Assembly (NCBI RefSeq): GCF_019218295.1
Contig: NZ_JAHUZF010000007.1
Location: 204,411 to 268,410, forward strand
Origin: Maritimibacter sp. DP1N21-5
Lineage (GTDB): Bacteria; Pseudomonadota; Alphaproteobacteria; Rhodobacterales; Rhodobacteraceae
Direction of reading: 5' to 3'
Length of the DNA stretch: 64,000 nucleotides
The notes beneath the pieces were generated by a model, which worked only from the letters and a program-made list of their open reading frames with translations, did not search any database and had not been told where the DNA came from. A program made the position numbers and the translations under genes. Shown in pieces: positions 37,496-46,663 of the stretch. Positions within the stretch are counted from its first letter, which is position 1, and each line of letters starts with the position of its first letter.

Positions 37496-39471
37496 GATTG
37501 CACGCCCTCCCAAGTCGCAGGCGTCGTCGCCGCAGCCAAGAGCAAGGTTTCCCGTGAAAAGCCGTCTTCCACGGTAACGAGGTGTTCTTCCGGCAGACCG
37601 TCCCACAAGGTCTTCGAGATACAGGCGCAGGCGACCGGCAAGGATCGGGCGCTACGTCCGGCCATGTCGCCAAGCCGCGTGGCGATGCAGCTTCGTTCAA
37701 GCAAAGTCATCACCTCGCCCCGCCGCTGAAGCGAGGGTTCCCCCCGCAGGACCGCCGCCAGATTCCGCTCGAAGGTGACGAGCCCCGGCGAGCCGCATCC
37801 GTTCGCCTGGATCACGTCCCGGCTCACGGTCGCGAGATCTTCGAACAACTGGCCGAAGTTTGCTCCCATGGAAAAGATCAAGCCTGCCGGGTTTGCTGCA
37901 AGGTCGTAGCCGCTCGCAAAGATGTCGACATATTCCGAGCGGACCTTGATGGTTTGCAGTTCACCCTCCATCCGTTCGACTTCCCGCCCGGTGCCATCCG
38001 TCGTCACGACGTCGATCTGCTGGGCAAAGCTCTGCGACGGTCCCGTGATTTCGCAGAGGTTGTCGTAGACGTCATGGTAGAACGCAGCGAGCAGCCGCAG
38101 CCGTCGGGTCTGGCTGGCGATGACCTCGCTTTCGTTCCGGGTCGCGCCACGGGCGATCTCGAAACGACCGAGCCCGATCTCCCGCACCCAGGCGCCGCTT
38201 GGCCCGGACGGTGCGGTGAAGACCGAGGTGCCAATGACGCTCGCGGTGTTCCGGCTCGCTTCGGCGGCCGCGCGTTGCCGTGACCGTTCCGCCTCGATCT
38301 CGCGCTCCTGTTGCGCCAACGCGATCCGTTGGCGTTCCGCTTCGGCCGCCTTGGCCCGGATGTCGCGTGACCAGTCATCGAGCGTCTGTTCCAGACCGGC
38401 GAAGCCCTGTTCCAGACAGCCGCGCTCCGCCCGGCATTCGTCGTGAATGCGCGCGATGGACCCGTCGAAGGCAGCGGCGACGTCGTCTTGCGCGAACTCG
38501 GTCTTCATCAGGCCGATCTGTCGGCGCACCCCGGCTTCGGATGCGGCCAGATCGGGATCGGTGCAGACCAGCTGAACCGAAGGATGCACCGCAGCGCCGC
38601 AGATCTCCGTCATCTCGGGGTCGAGCCCGGCAAGCGCGGTCGCGTCGAGCGGTTGGTAAAGCCCGTCCCAGAAAGCGATCCTCTCGGTCAGGAAGGCCGA
38701 AAGACAATCCGCGTCGTTGCTGCACCGCACCAGCTGGTTCAGGAGTTGAGGCCGCTCCACCCCGATCACGTCCGGCCTTTGCCGAGGGTCGAGCCCGCGT
38801 GCGATGGCCGCTGCTGCTGCCTCGATCTGCTGGGACCGAAGCGCGAGCACATCGGGGTTCGCACAATAGGCCGCCGTATTCCCCGGCTGGCACTGTCCCG
38901 CGATGATCAGCCCGGCGGCGGCGACCTTGTGGGCCTCGTCGAACTGCCGCACGGGCGCCGCTTCCGCCACGATCGTCCGCGGTTCTTCCGGCTCAGAGGT
39001 CGCGCAACGGGCGAGCAGCCCGTCGAGCGCCTCTGTGAACCCACCGAGCGGGATTTCGAAACCGAACATCTCTTTCCCGTCCGGGAACAGGTTGACCATG
39101 GGTGCGAAGCGCATCGCCGATACGATCTGACCTGCCGGGTCCAGCGAAACCGCATAGGCATCGCCGCTCTCGGTGCTCGCGAAGGACAGGGTCTCCGACG
39201 TCCAGCTTCCGGTCGTCAGTTGCAACTCCTGGGTCATATGGGTCGAGGGCCCCGGGCTGCCGAAGACCATGGTCCGCATCTCGACCATGCCCCCCTCGGC
39301 GCAGGCCATCGCGAGCAATGCGTTGCCGCCGGGAGCCAGAAGGGCCACAGGTTCGGGCTCATCTAAAAGGGTCCAGGTGTCCTGTGCCCATGCACCCGAA
39401 CCGAAGACCGACGCAATGGTCAGGGAAAGCGCGCCAATGAAACGGCGGGGAACGGAATGAAAAATCGTCAT
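37483..39471 (-). CDS. Large exported Cys-containing protein of unknown function
   Basis: 662 residues with signal peptide (FIGALSLTIASVFGSGAWA, then Q). An early beta-rich region, many paired Cys (CATSEPEE, CQPGNTAAYC, CSNDADC, CRAERGC), a coiled coil around residues 390-430 (AAEAERQRIALAQQEREIEA), and a C-terminal domain with ISKTLWDGLPEE. Likely periplasmic. No family recognised. The ATG at 39471 is chosen because it begins the signal peptide; upstream in-frame codons look non-coding. Confidence 0.65.
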   Translation of the reverse strand: MTIFHSVPRRFIGALSLTIASVFGSGAWAQDTWTLLDEPEPVALLAPGGNALLAMACAEGGMVEMRTMVFGSPGPSTHMTQELQLTTGSWTSETLSFASTESGDAYAVSLDPAGQIVSAMRFAPMVNLFPDGKEMFGFEIPLGGFTEALDGLLARCATSEPEEPRTIVAEAAPVRQFDEAHKVAAAGLIIAGQCQPGNTAAYCANPDVLALRSQQIEAAAAAIARGLDPRQRPDVIGVERPQLLNQLVRCSNDADCLSAFLTERIAFWDGLYQPLDATALAGLDPEMTEICGAAVHPSVQLVCTDPDLAASEAGVRRQIGLMKTEFAQDDVAAAFDGSIARIHDECRAERGCLEQGFAGLEQTLDDWSRDIRAKAAEAERQRIALAQQEREIEAERSRQRAAAEASRNTASVIGTSVFTAPSGPSGAWVREIGLGRFEIARGATRNESEVIASQTRRLRLLAAFYHDVYDNLCEITGPSQSFAQQIDVVTTDGTGREVERMEGELQTIKVRSEYVDIFASGYDLAANPAGLIFSMGANFGQLFEDLATVSRDVIQANGCGSPGLVTFERNLAAVLRGEPSLQRRGEVMTLLERSCIATRLGDMAGRSARSLPVACACISKTLWDGLPEEHLVTVEDGFSRETLLLAAATTPATWEGVQSCVR

Positions 39472-39736
39472 GATCGGCCCGTCTGGGGGTCTGAAAAAAA
39501 TGCTCCACGAAATATGCGCCGAGCCCGAAAGCGACGCCTCCCGACGATGGCATGGAGGCTTTTCAAAATCCAGACTTTCGTCCCGAAGCGCGCCCGCATG
39601 ACCATCAGGGAAGAGGGGCGTGCCCAAGACGTGGGCCACTTGCCTTCCAAATGCAGGCCTCGTGACTTGATCTGGCTCATCTCATCCAAGAGGCGAGAGG
39701 GATAGCTTGGTGAGGGAAGTGGTTGAGAGGACGGAA
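39472..39736. other. Intergenic region, divergent promoters
   Basis: 265 bp between the exported-protein operon (left) and the DUF6920-like gene (right). No gene or RNA is recognised; it presumably holds both promoters. Confidence 0.5.
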
Positions 39737-40576
39737 ATGAAGTTCCTGATCCTGATCCTGATCGGCCTCATGGTCGTCGTGCTGGGCCTGGCCGGTCTCG
39801 CCGTTCGTGATCGGCGGGCTGACCGTGTCGAATGGCTCAGACTCACAGCGCTTCAGCCCGAGGCACCGCCGGTCTTCACGCCAGAGATGGTGGCGGACCT
39901 GCCCGAACCCGCGCGCCGGTACTTCGCCCATGCCATGCGCCCGGGGACGCCGCTTCTTCCAGTGGCCGACATCGTCATGCAGGGGAGGTTCGGCCTTGGG
40001 ACCAGGAATGACCCGCGCTACCAACCCATGACGGCACATCAGGTGCTGGCGGCACCGGAAGGGTTCGTCTGGGCCATGAAAACGACAGGCGGGATGCCGG
40101 TCACGGGGTCGGACTCGGGCCTGTGGACGCGCTTTCGGATCTTCGGTCTTATCCCGGTCGCCCGGGCTGGTGGCGACGTCGATCACGCCCGTTCAGCCTT
40201 TGGTCGCTATGTCTCCGAAGCCGTCATCTGGACGCCAGCGGCCCTTCTACCCGGCCCCGATGTCAGCTGGGAGGCGGTCGGCGACGACACCGCGCGCGTG
40301 ACGGTCCGACGCGGTAACCTGACACAGGCGGTCGACGTGACGATAGACGCCGAGGGGCGACCGACAACCGTGACATTCGAGCGCTGGACCAACGCCAACC
40401 CAGACAAGATCTACCGGATCCAGCCCTTCGGCGCGGTGGTTAGCGACTTTCGCGAGGTCGACGGATATCGCCTGCCGTTCCACGCCGAGGCGGGGAACAT
40501 GTTCGGCACCGACGACTACTTCCCGTTCTTCATCGCCGACCTGACAGATATCCGGTTCCCGGTCAGACAGCGGTGA
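39737..40576 (+). CDS. DUF6920/DUF6544-type membrane-anchored protein
   Basis: 279 residues. One N-terminal helix (FLILILIGLMVVVLGLAGLA) anchors a domain beginning with LPEPARRYFAHAMRPGTPLL and continuing MQGRFGLG, with R-YVSEAVIWTPAALLPG and DDTARVTV: the pattern of the uncharacterised DUF6920 (DUF6544) family. GAGAGGACGGA before the ATG at 39737 fixes the start. Function unknown. Confidence 0.75.
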   Translation: MKFLILILIGLMVVVLGLAGLAVRDRRADRVEWLRLTALQPEAPPVFTPEMVADLPEPARRYFAHAMRPGTPLLPVADIVMQGRFGLGTRNDPRYQPMTAHQVLAAPEGFVWAMKTTGGMPVTGSDSGLWTRFRIFGLIPVARAGGDVDHARSAFGRYVSEAVIWTPAALLPGPDVSWEAVGDDTARVTVRRGNLTQAVDVTIDAEGRPTTVTFERWTNANPDKIYRIQPFGAVVSDFREVDGYRLPFHAEAGNMFGTDDYFPFFIADLTDIRFPVRQR

Positions 40577-40657
40577 AGGGAGTGAGACGCCGACGTCCCG
40601 CGTTAACGTTTGGCGGCCTCGTCCGTTTCGCATGAGGCGTCGGTAGGATGCATACAC

Positions 40658-40685
40658 AACCAAGGCGCCCGAAAGCGCCTTGGTT
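40658..40685. terminator. Bidirectional terminator hairpin
   Basis: AACCAAGGCGC (40658-40668) pairs perfectly with 40675-40685 over a 6-base loop, between the convergent DUF6920-like and DUF3237 genes. It likely ends both transcripts. Confidence 0.75.
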
Positions 40686-40723
40686 CATTGATCGGAGCGA
40701 TCCGATCCGCATGGCCCGTCCGT

Positions 40724-41218
40724 TTAACGCACCACCCAGTAATGGAACATCGTGTGATCGGGGTCGTCGTGGCGCTGGCCGGTGCCGACCACGACATGCC
40801 GCGTCAGCCAGTCATGCGGCCCGGTGGGGCAGTCGAAATAGGGCGTCAGGCGGAAGTAGGAGGGGACATCCTTGCTCCACAGCGGGTTCTTGGGATCGGT
40901 CACCTCGCCATCGGTGCGATAGAGATAGCCAAGGTTGTTGAGGTAGATGAGCGTGCCGTCGTCGGCTTCGAGCATGTAGTGCGCGTTGAGCTGCCCGTTC
41001 TGCGCCCAATCGGCACCCGACAGCGGCACGACCTTGCCGTTCAGCAGCGGCCCCTCGACCACGCCGCCGAAGGGCTGGACAAAGGCACGACGACCCTTGG
41101 GGCCGGTAAAGAAATGCCGGTCCTTGAACAGGATCTTGATGCGGAAGGCGAACTCCAGCTTCAGCTCGGGCACCTCGAGCGGTGGCATGGAAAGGTCGAG
41201 GTCGTTGTCGTCAAACAT
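40724..41218 (-). CDS. DUF3237 family protein
   Basis: 164 residues: LEFAFRIKILFKDRHFFTGP, GGVVEGPLLNGKVVPLSGAD and LNAHYMLEADDGTLIYLNN are the DUF3237 beta-barrel pattern. The family is uncharacterised but often adjacent to aromatic or carbonyl catabolic genes, as here. GGGAGG before ATG at 41218. Forty-one bp downstream of the hydrolase gene, probably co-transcribed. Confidence 0.85.
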   Translation of the reverse strand: MFDDNDLDLSMPPLEVPELKLEFAFRIKILFKDRHFFTGPKGRRAFVQPFGGVVEGPLLNGKVVPLSGADWAQNGQLNAHYMLEADDGTLIYLNNLGYLYRTDGEVTDPKNPLWSKDVPSYFRLTPYFDCPTGPHDWLTRHVVVGTGQRHDDPDHTMFHYWVVR

Positions 41219-41259
41219 TGTGTTTCCTCCCTGGAATGACGTGGAACTTCGAGGGCGCG

Positions 41260-42045
41260 TCATGCGCCGGTGGTCAGGAACTGGCGCAGGGCGGCGTTGA
41301 ATGCCTCGGGCCGTTCGATGTTGGACAGATGCGCGGCGTCCGGCAGCGTGACGAGGCGCGCGTCGGGGATCGCCTCGGCCATCGACTGCGCCACAGTGGC
41401 AGGGACCGCCTGATCCAGCGCGCCTTGAAGGATCAGGGTCTCGTTCTCGATGGACGACAATGCGTCCCGCATGTCGCTGTCGCGCAGAAGGGTGCAGCAG
41501 GCGACATAGCCCTCGACCGGCGTGTCGGTGAACATGGTCACAAGGCGGGCGTAGTCGTCGGGCCGATCATCGGCAAAACCGTCTGGCAACCAGCGGGCAA
41601 GCGTCGGGGGCGCAATATTCGCCAGCCCCTCGGCCCTGGCCTGTGCGATACGGCCGTTCCACATGTCGACAAGCGGGATATGCGGCGTGGTATGGGCCAG
41701 AACCAGCCGCCTGATCCGGTCGCCATGCGTGGCCCCCAGCTCCATGCCCACCAGCCCGCCCAGGGACAGGCCGACATAGTCGGCCGTCTCGACCCCGAGC
41801 GCATCAAGAATGTCGATCACATCCAGCGCAGTGCGAGGCAGGGTGGCCGTCGCGCTGCGTTCGGCGGACCCCCCGGTCCCGGCATGGTCAAAGCGGATCA
41901 CACGGCGGTCGGGAAAGCTGGCGGCCTGCGCCTCCCAAAACCGCTGATCGGTGCCCAGCGGGTTTGCAAAGACCAGCGCGGGGGCGTCCTCGTCCCCGGT
42001 CACTGTGACGGACAGCATCACGCCATCGGTGGTTTCAACCTGCAT
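41260..42045 (-). CDS. Alpha/beta hydrolase, 3-oxoadipate enol-lactonase-like (PcaD-type)
   Basis: 261 residues. Catalytic triad: nucleophile elbow GLSLGGLVG, Asp in LQGALDQAVP, His in DAAHLSNIERP. LVFANPLGTDQRFWEAQ and the length resemble PcaD, but no other beta-ketoadipate genes are present, so another ester or lactone is possible. Divergent from LysR, with a shared operator-like box 51 bp upstream. Confidence 0.78.
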   Translation of the reverse strand: MQVETTDGVMLSVTVTGDEDAPALVFANPLGTDQRFWEAQAASFPDRRVIRFDHAGTGGSAERSATATLPRTALDVIDILDALGVETADYVGLSLGGLVGMELGATHGDRIRRLVLAHTTPHIPLVDMWNGRIAQARAEGLANIAPPTLARWLPDGFADDRPDDYARLVTMFTDTPVEGYVACCTLLRDSDMRDALSSIENETLILQGALDQAVPATVAQSMAEAIPDARLVTLPDAAHLSNIERPEAFNAALRQFLTTGA

Positions 42046-42095
42046 TGATATCAGCCTTGGTTATCACTCCCCGCAGAATTGTCGCCGGGGCGATT

Positions 42096-42119
42096 GCGAG
42101 CAACGCAGTTTGTGGCTAT
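42096..42119. promoter_or_regulatory. Repeated LysR-type box, copy 1
   Basis: GCGAGCAACGCAGTT followed after a few bases by GCTAT, in the divergent region of hydrolase and LysR. The same 15 bp and GCTAT recur upstream of the carotenoid oxygenase at almost the same distance from the start codon. AGC-N-GCT half-sites fit LysR binding. Confidence 0.68.
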
Positions 42120-42156
42120 CAGGGATATAAGCGAAATATGATGTTAGGGAGGCATC

Positions 42157-43116
42157 ATGCTTCACACCACCTTCCGTCAACTGGAGGTGTTCGTCGCGGT
42201 TGTCGATGCCGGCAGCTTTGTGGCGGGCGCAGATCGTCTGGGGATCACCCAGCCCGCTGTCTCGAACCACATCAGGTCGCTGGAGGCGCAGGTCGGTTGT
42301 GTCGTGCTCGAACGGCGGCGCGGCACATCCTGCGTGCTGACGGAAGAGGGACGCAACCTCTACGACCGGGCGCTGCAACTTCTGGACAACGCCGAAAAGC
42401 TCGCCTCGGAATTGCCCCGCGGATTGCGGCGGCAGTCGCGCACGCAGCTCAAGGTCTGGACGCAATTGCCGATCATGATGCAGTGGCTGCGGCCGGTCGT
42501 GGTCGAATTCATGCGCGGTAACCCCGATGTCGAGCTGGGGGTCGAGCTGGGGTCGTTCGAGACCGTGGTGCAGCAGATCCGGGACCGCGAGGTGGACATC
42601 GCCTATTTCCTCGGTCACGGCGAAACGGCGGAATTCGCGAGCGAGGTGGTGCATACCGAGCCGCACGGCATCTTTGCCCCCGCCGATCATCCCAGCGTGC
42701 TCGAGTTCCAGAAGAACCCCGAGGCGCTGCGCGACCTGCCGTTGATCCTGCCCAAGCGGAACAGCCACTTCTTCCGGGTCATCGACAAATGCCTCATGCA
42801 GGCGGGAATCGACCGCTACTCGGTCGCCTGCGAGGTGCGCGATGCGCCGATCATCCGGGAGCTGATCCTGTCGGGCCACGTGGGCAGCATGTTTCACTAT
42901 GTCGTCGAGGACGACGTGAAATCGGGCAAACTCGTCCAGCTTGTCGAGCTTCCGGCGATGGAGTTTCGGCAGGTCTATCAACCCCGCGCCACCTGTGCGC
43001 GGGTCGCGGGCCATTTTGCTGCGGAGGCGCGAGAGGCCTTTGCGCGGTCGGCGCGGGCACGGCGGGACAGGGCAGAGCCACCCATGTCCAGCCTGATTGC
43101 CCGTCCGGTCGGTTAG
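42157..43116 (+). CDS. LysR-family transcriptional regulator
   Basis: 319 residues. The N-terminal HTH is FVAGADRLGITQPAVSNHIR; the effector-binding domain follows (LPIMMQWLRPVVVEFMRGNP ... VDIAYFLGHGE). Divergent from the hydrolase and convergent (4-bp overlap) with the carotenoid oxygenase gene. The duplicated box in both promoters points to it as the local regulator; its inducer is presumably a cluster intermediate. Confidence 0.9.
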   Translation: MLHTTFRQLEVFVAVVDAGSFVAGADRLGITQPAVSNHIRSLEAQVGCVVLERRRGTSCVLTEEGRNLYDRALQLLDNAEKLASELPRGLRRQSRTQLKVWTQLPIMMQWLRPVVVEFMRGNPDVELGVELGSFETVVQQIRDREVDIAYFLGHGETAEFASEVVHTEPHGIFAPADHPSVLEFQKNPEALRDLPLILPKRNSHFFRVIDKCLMQAGIDRYSVACEVRDAPIIRELILSGHVGSMFHYVVEDDVKSGKLVQLVELPAMEFRQVYQPRATCARVAGHFAAEAREAFARSARARRDRAEPPMSSLIARPVG

Positions 43117-44546
43117 AGCGCGGCAGCGGTTTCAAGTTCTGCCTGCGGCACGAATTCCGAGTGGAACGTCATGCGCAGCGGCATCGGCACATGCACCCGC
43201 GCCACGGGACCTGCGGTGATGTCGTCGGTGTCGAGGATGACCACTTCCGCCCGGTTCTCGGCCCTGTGGTTCACCACCGCGAGGAGATAGCCGTCACCCT
43301 CGGGTGCCTCCGCCGATCGGGGCACGAACACGGGTTCCTGCACCGACGCCCCGGCGCCTGCGTGGTAGGCGCGGGTTTCTCCGGTGGCGTGGTCGATATG
43401 ACCTATCATGTTGAAGACCATGTCCTTTTCCTTGGCTGCCATGAAGCCGTGGCGATAGGGTCGCCCGGCCACGCGCGGGTCCATCTCGAAGAAATCCGCC
43501 GGGTGATCCCAGAGCACCGTTTCGCTAAAGCCCTCGTCGTTTGAGGACATGTCGAACGTCCAGCGGGTCAGAAGCGACCGTCCCTTGTCCGGATCGAAGG
43601 GCGAACCGTCGAGAATCGGAATGTCGGGAAAGCCGACGCGCTCGGACACCGTGAGGTCGAGATGGATCCGGTCGCCCTCCTCGAACGCGTTGAGCGTGTG
43701 GAACGACCAGCGGGCGGGACCCTTGAAATAGCGGATATCCTCGGGCGCGCCGTTGCGCGGCACGATGCCCACATAGGTCGGTTTCGTTCCGTCCCAGGCC
43801 CAATGCGACCCTCCGGCGGCAAGCCGCTCCGGGTCCGATGTCACCGGCATGATGGGAAACAGAATGTAGTTCTCGGTGAAGGCGAAGTCATGGATCATGC
43901 TGGCGTAGGGCGCGGTGAAGCGCTGCTCGGACACGAGTGTGCCGTCCGGTGCGATGGTGCCATAGGCAATGGCATTCGTCGCCTCGCCATCGGCGGCATA
44001 GCCATGCCAGATCACGTCATGGGTTTCGGGGTCGTATTTCACATGGGCGGTAAAGGTGCGCGAGGCCATCGCGCCGCCGAAATCGTTGCGTCCGATCGTC
44101 TCGAGCGTCATCGGGTTCACCTCGTAGGGGCGCCCGTCCTCCTTCAGCGCGTAAAGCCGCCCGCCGTTCCACATCAGCGCAGTATTGGCCGTGGTCCGGT
44201 CGCGCCCAGCGACACTGGGATCGTCGGTGAACGGGTTGCGATAGGCCCCGAACAGCGCCTTGCGCGCGGCGCGTTCCAGTTCGAATTTCTCGGTCCGGAC
44301 GTAGCGCAGGCGGAAATCGACGTGGCCATCCGAGAAGTAGAAGCCCGAAACCTGCCCGTCGCCATTGATGAAGATATCGTCGCCCAGCCGGGGCGGGAGC
44401 TGCGGGTCCGGGCCGCAGCGATACATCGCGCCATTGATCGCCTCTGGAATGACGCCCTCGACTTCGAGTTCGAACAGGTCGATTTCCATGCGCATGGGTT
44501 TGTTGACGCCGGTGAAACCGGGCGTCTGGGGAAACTGGATCGACAT
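43113..44546 (-). CDS. Carotenoid/lignostilbene oxygenase family protein
   Basis: 477-residue Fe(II) dioxygenase that cleaves a C=C bond. The iron-binding His pattern is seen in TFTAHVKYDPETH, SMIHDFAFTENYILFP, WSFHTLNAFEEGD and the final FHSEFVPQ. Bacterial relatives cleave carotenoids or lignostilbenes/isoeugenol to aldehydes. An aldehyde dehydrogenase of the aromatic type lies in the same cluster, which favours an aromatic stilbene substrate. GGGAGG before ATG at 44546. Confidence 0.88.
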   Translation of the reverse strand: MSIQFPQTPGFTGVNKPMRMEIDLFELEVEGVIPEAINGAMYRCGPDPQLPPRLGDDIFINGDGQVSGFYFSDGHVDFRLRYVRTEKFELERAARKALFGAYRNPFTDDPSVAGRDRTTANTALMWNGGRLYALKEDGRPYEVNPMTLETIGRNDFGGAMASRTFTAHVKYDPETHDVIWHGYAADGEATNAIAYGTIAPDGTLVSEQRFTAPYASMIHDFAFTENYILFPIMPVTSDPERLAAGGSHWAWDGTKPTYVGIVPRNGAPEDIRYFKGPARWSFHTLNAFEEGDRIHLDLTVSERVGFPDIPILDGSPFDPDKGRSLLTRWTFDMSSNDEGFSETVLWDHPADFFEMDPRVAGRPYRHGFMAAKEKDMVFNMIGHIDHATGETRAYHAGAGASVQEPVFVPRSAEAPEGDGYLLAVVNHRAENRAEVVILDTDDITAGPVARVHVPMPLRMTFHSEFVPQAELETAAAL

Positions 44547-44600
44547 TAGCACCTCCCGAACCGTCATGTCTTTCGGGCAGGGTGGGCCGCAGAACACGCC

Positions 44601-44624
44601 GCGAGCAACGCAGTTGGCTGCTAT
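44601..44624. promoter_or_regulatory. Repeated LysR-type box, copy 2
   Basis: Second copy of GCGAGCAACGCAGTT with GCTAT at its end, 55 bp upstream of the oxygenase start, against 51 bp for copy 1 before the hydrolase. It lies between the oxygenase and the divergent ABC importer. Confidence 0.68.
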
Positions 44625-44833
44625 GAATGACATAATGCTCAAGTTATCACTGGGGTAGAAAGTGCGGCGCATGCCCGAACGAGCGGAACAGGCCGCCTAT
44701 ACGTTCTGGGTTATATCTTAGATAAGGGTCAAATCTGTTGCTCGGATGCCGGTTCTGGCGCGGAATGATGCGGCAGATTGACCCATGTCGCCAGGAGGGG
44801 CGAGGTGGGTCGCGCACCCAGGGAGGATTGGAA

Positions 44834-45802
44834 ATGAACAGCTTCACACGCCGGTCACTGATAACGCGCGCCATGATGAGCGGGGTTGCCGCCATGGCGA
44901 TGACCCTGCCGCTCGCCGCGCAGGACCTCACCGAAATCCGGGTCATCAACGCCCCCACCGCCTTTGAGCCGCTCTGGCTCGCACAGGAAGAGGGGATCTT
45001 CGAGAAACACGGGCTCAAGGCCGAGATCATTCCCGGCGGCCCGCCCGACGCGATGATGCCGCAGCTCATCACCGGGCAGGCGGAGTTTGCGTTGACCTCG
45101 GGTCTCGCGGTCATGAACGCCTCGGCCAAGGGCCTGCCGGTGCAACTGGTCATGGGCAACATGATGTCGCAGCAGGGCACCGTGGCCACCGCCGCATTGA
45201 TCGCGCCGGCGGACAGCGGGATTGACGATGTCACCGATCTGGCCGGCAAGAAGATCGGCATCACCAGCCTTAACAACCAGCCGCATCTCGCACTCCTGAT
45301 GTCGGCGGCGGACAAGGGCATGGACATCGACAGCCTGACCTTCGTCGAGCTGCCGCCCCCGGCGATGGTCACGGCGAATGACAAGGGCACGGTGGACGCG
45401 ATCTATGCGCTCGATCCCTACATGTCGGCCGCGATCCAATCCGGCTATGTCAAGGTCGAGGAATCGGTGTCGCTCTACATGGACGGCCTGCCATCCGTGT
45501 CCTTTGCGGCCGGGAGCGAGTATGTGGCCAACAACCCCGACATCGTCGACGCCTTCATCGCCGCGATGACCGAGGCGGAGGAATATGCCAACGCCAATCC
45601 GGAGCGGGTGCGCGACATCGACCGCAAGTATACCAAACTCGATCCCGAGTTCATCGCAAACCGTCCGATCAGCACCTTCACGCCCCAGATCAACGCGGGG
45701 GCGCTGGAAAAGGTGGGGCAGGCCATGGTCGAATACGGCTGGCTCGACACTGCGCCGGACATGGAAAAGCTCATCGCGCCGCAGGCGCCCCGAGCCGAAT
45801 GA
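44834..45802 (+). CDS. NitT/TauT-type ABC transporter substrate-binding protein
   Basis: 322 residues. Twin-arginine-like but Sec-type leader (RRSLITRAMMSGVAAMAMTL), then IRVINAPTAFEPLWLAQEEG and LAGKKIGITSLNNQPHLALL, typical of SsuA/TauA/NMT1-like binding proteins. GGGAGGATTGG precedes ATG. Adjacent catabolic genes suggest an aromatic or sulfonate-like ligand; not determinable. Confidence 0.87.
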   Translation: MNSFTRRSLITRAMMSGVAAMAMTLPLAAQDLTEIRVINAPTAFEPLWLAQEEGIFEKHGLKAEIIPGGPPDAMMPQLITGQAEFALTSGLAVMNASAKGLPVQLVMGNMMSQQGTVATAALIAPADSGIDDVTDLAGKKIGITSLNNQPHLALLMSAADKGMDIDSLTFVELPPPAMVTANDKGTVDAIYALDPYMSAAIQSGYVKVEESVSLYMDGLPSVSFAAGSEYVANNPDIVDAFIAAMTEAEEYANANPERVRDIDRKYTKLDPEFIANRPISTFTPQINAGALEKVGQAMVEYGWLDTAPDMEKLIAPQAPRAE

Positions 45803-45889
45803 CCGACGCGAAAGCGTCGCGCTGAACGTGCCAAGCCATCGCCCGGTCCCGTGCCGGGCGATGCCTGACCGGGATTTGGGAGGGTTCCA

Positions 45890-46663
45890 GTGTTCGACAA
45901 TCGAAAATTCATCAGTCAGGTGCTGGTGGGCGCGGGACTCCTCGCCCTCTGGCAACTGGCCGCGATGTCGGGAAGCATGGGTCGCGATCTGCTGCCCCTG
46001 CCGCTCGACGTCTTTTCCCGCCTGATCGAGCTTCCTTTCGAGGCGCGGTTCTGGAACGCGCTGCAGCTGACGCTCGCTTCGGCCTTTCTGGGCCTGTGTA
46101 TCGCGGCGGTCATCGGAATCCCTCTCGGGTTGATCATCGGGGCGAACCCGCGCGTCTACCGGGCCACGCGGTTTCTGGTCGATCTGTTCCGGTCCTGGCC
46201 GATCATCGCCCTCATGCCGGTGCTGGTCCTGCTCTTTGGCGCGAGTTTCAAGATGAAGCTCATCATGGTGGTGCTCGCCGCGCTCTGGCCGATCCTCGTG
46301 CAGTCGATCTATGGCGCACGCCGGGTCGAACCGACGATCGAGGACATGACGCTGTCCTACGGCATCGGCGGGCGGGTCAAGTTCTTCGAGGTCGCGCTGC
46401 CCAACGCGCTGCCCTTCATCATGACCGGTCTGCGCATCTCGACCGCGCTGTCGGTGCTCTTGTCCATCGGGGTCGAAGTGCTCTCGTCCGTGCCCGGTAT
46501 CGGCTACGAGATCGCCATCGCGCGGATCGACGGGGCGTCTGCGGAAGTGATCGCCTATGTCATCGTGTCGGGCTTTCTGGGCCTGACGCTGAACCAAGCC
46601 TTTGCCGCGATCGAGCGTTACGTGCTCGCCTGGCATCCGTCCGTCCGTGGGGAGACTGCCTGA
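45890..46663 (+). CDS. ABC transporter permease (SsuC/TauC-like)
   Basis: 257 residues, GTG start after GGGAGGGTT, about six helices and the permease loop RVEPTIEDMTLSYGIGGRVK with VALPNALPFIMTGLRIS. First of two permeases of the importer. Confidence 0.88.
   Translation: MFDNRKFISQVLVGAGLLALWQLAAMSGSMGRDLLPLPLDVFSRLIELPFEARFWNALQLTLASAFLGLCIAAVIGIPLGLIIGANPRVYRATRFLVDLFRSWPIIALMPVLVLLFGASFKMKLIMVVLAALWPILVQSIYGARRVEPTIEDMTLSYGIGGRVKFFEVALPNALPFIMTGLRISTALSVLLSIGVEVLSSVPGIGYEIAIARIDGASAEVIAYVIVSGFLGLTLNQAFAAIERYVLAWHPSVRGETA

Noticed and set aside
44855..46636. 593-codon open frame on the minus strand
   Set aside because: Antisense to the ABC binding protein and permease; His/Asp/Gln/Arg-rich composition unlike a real protein.
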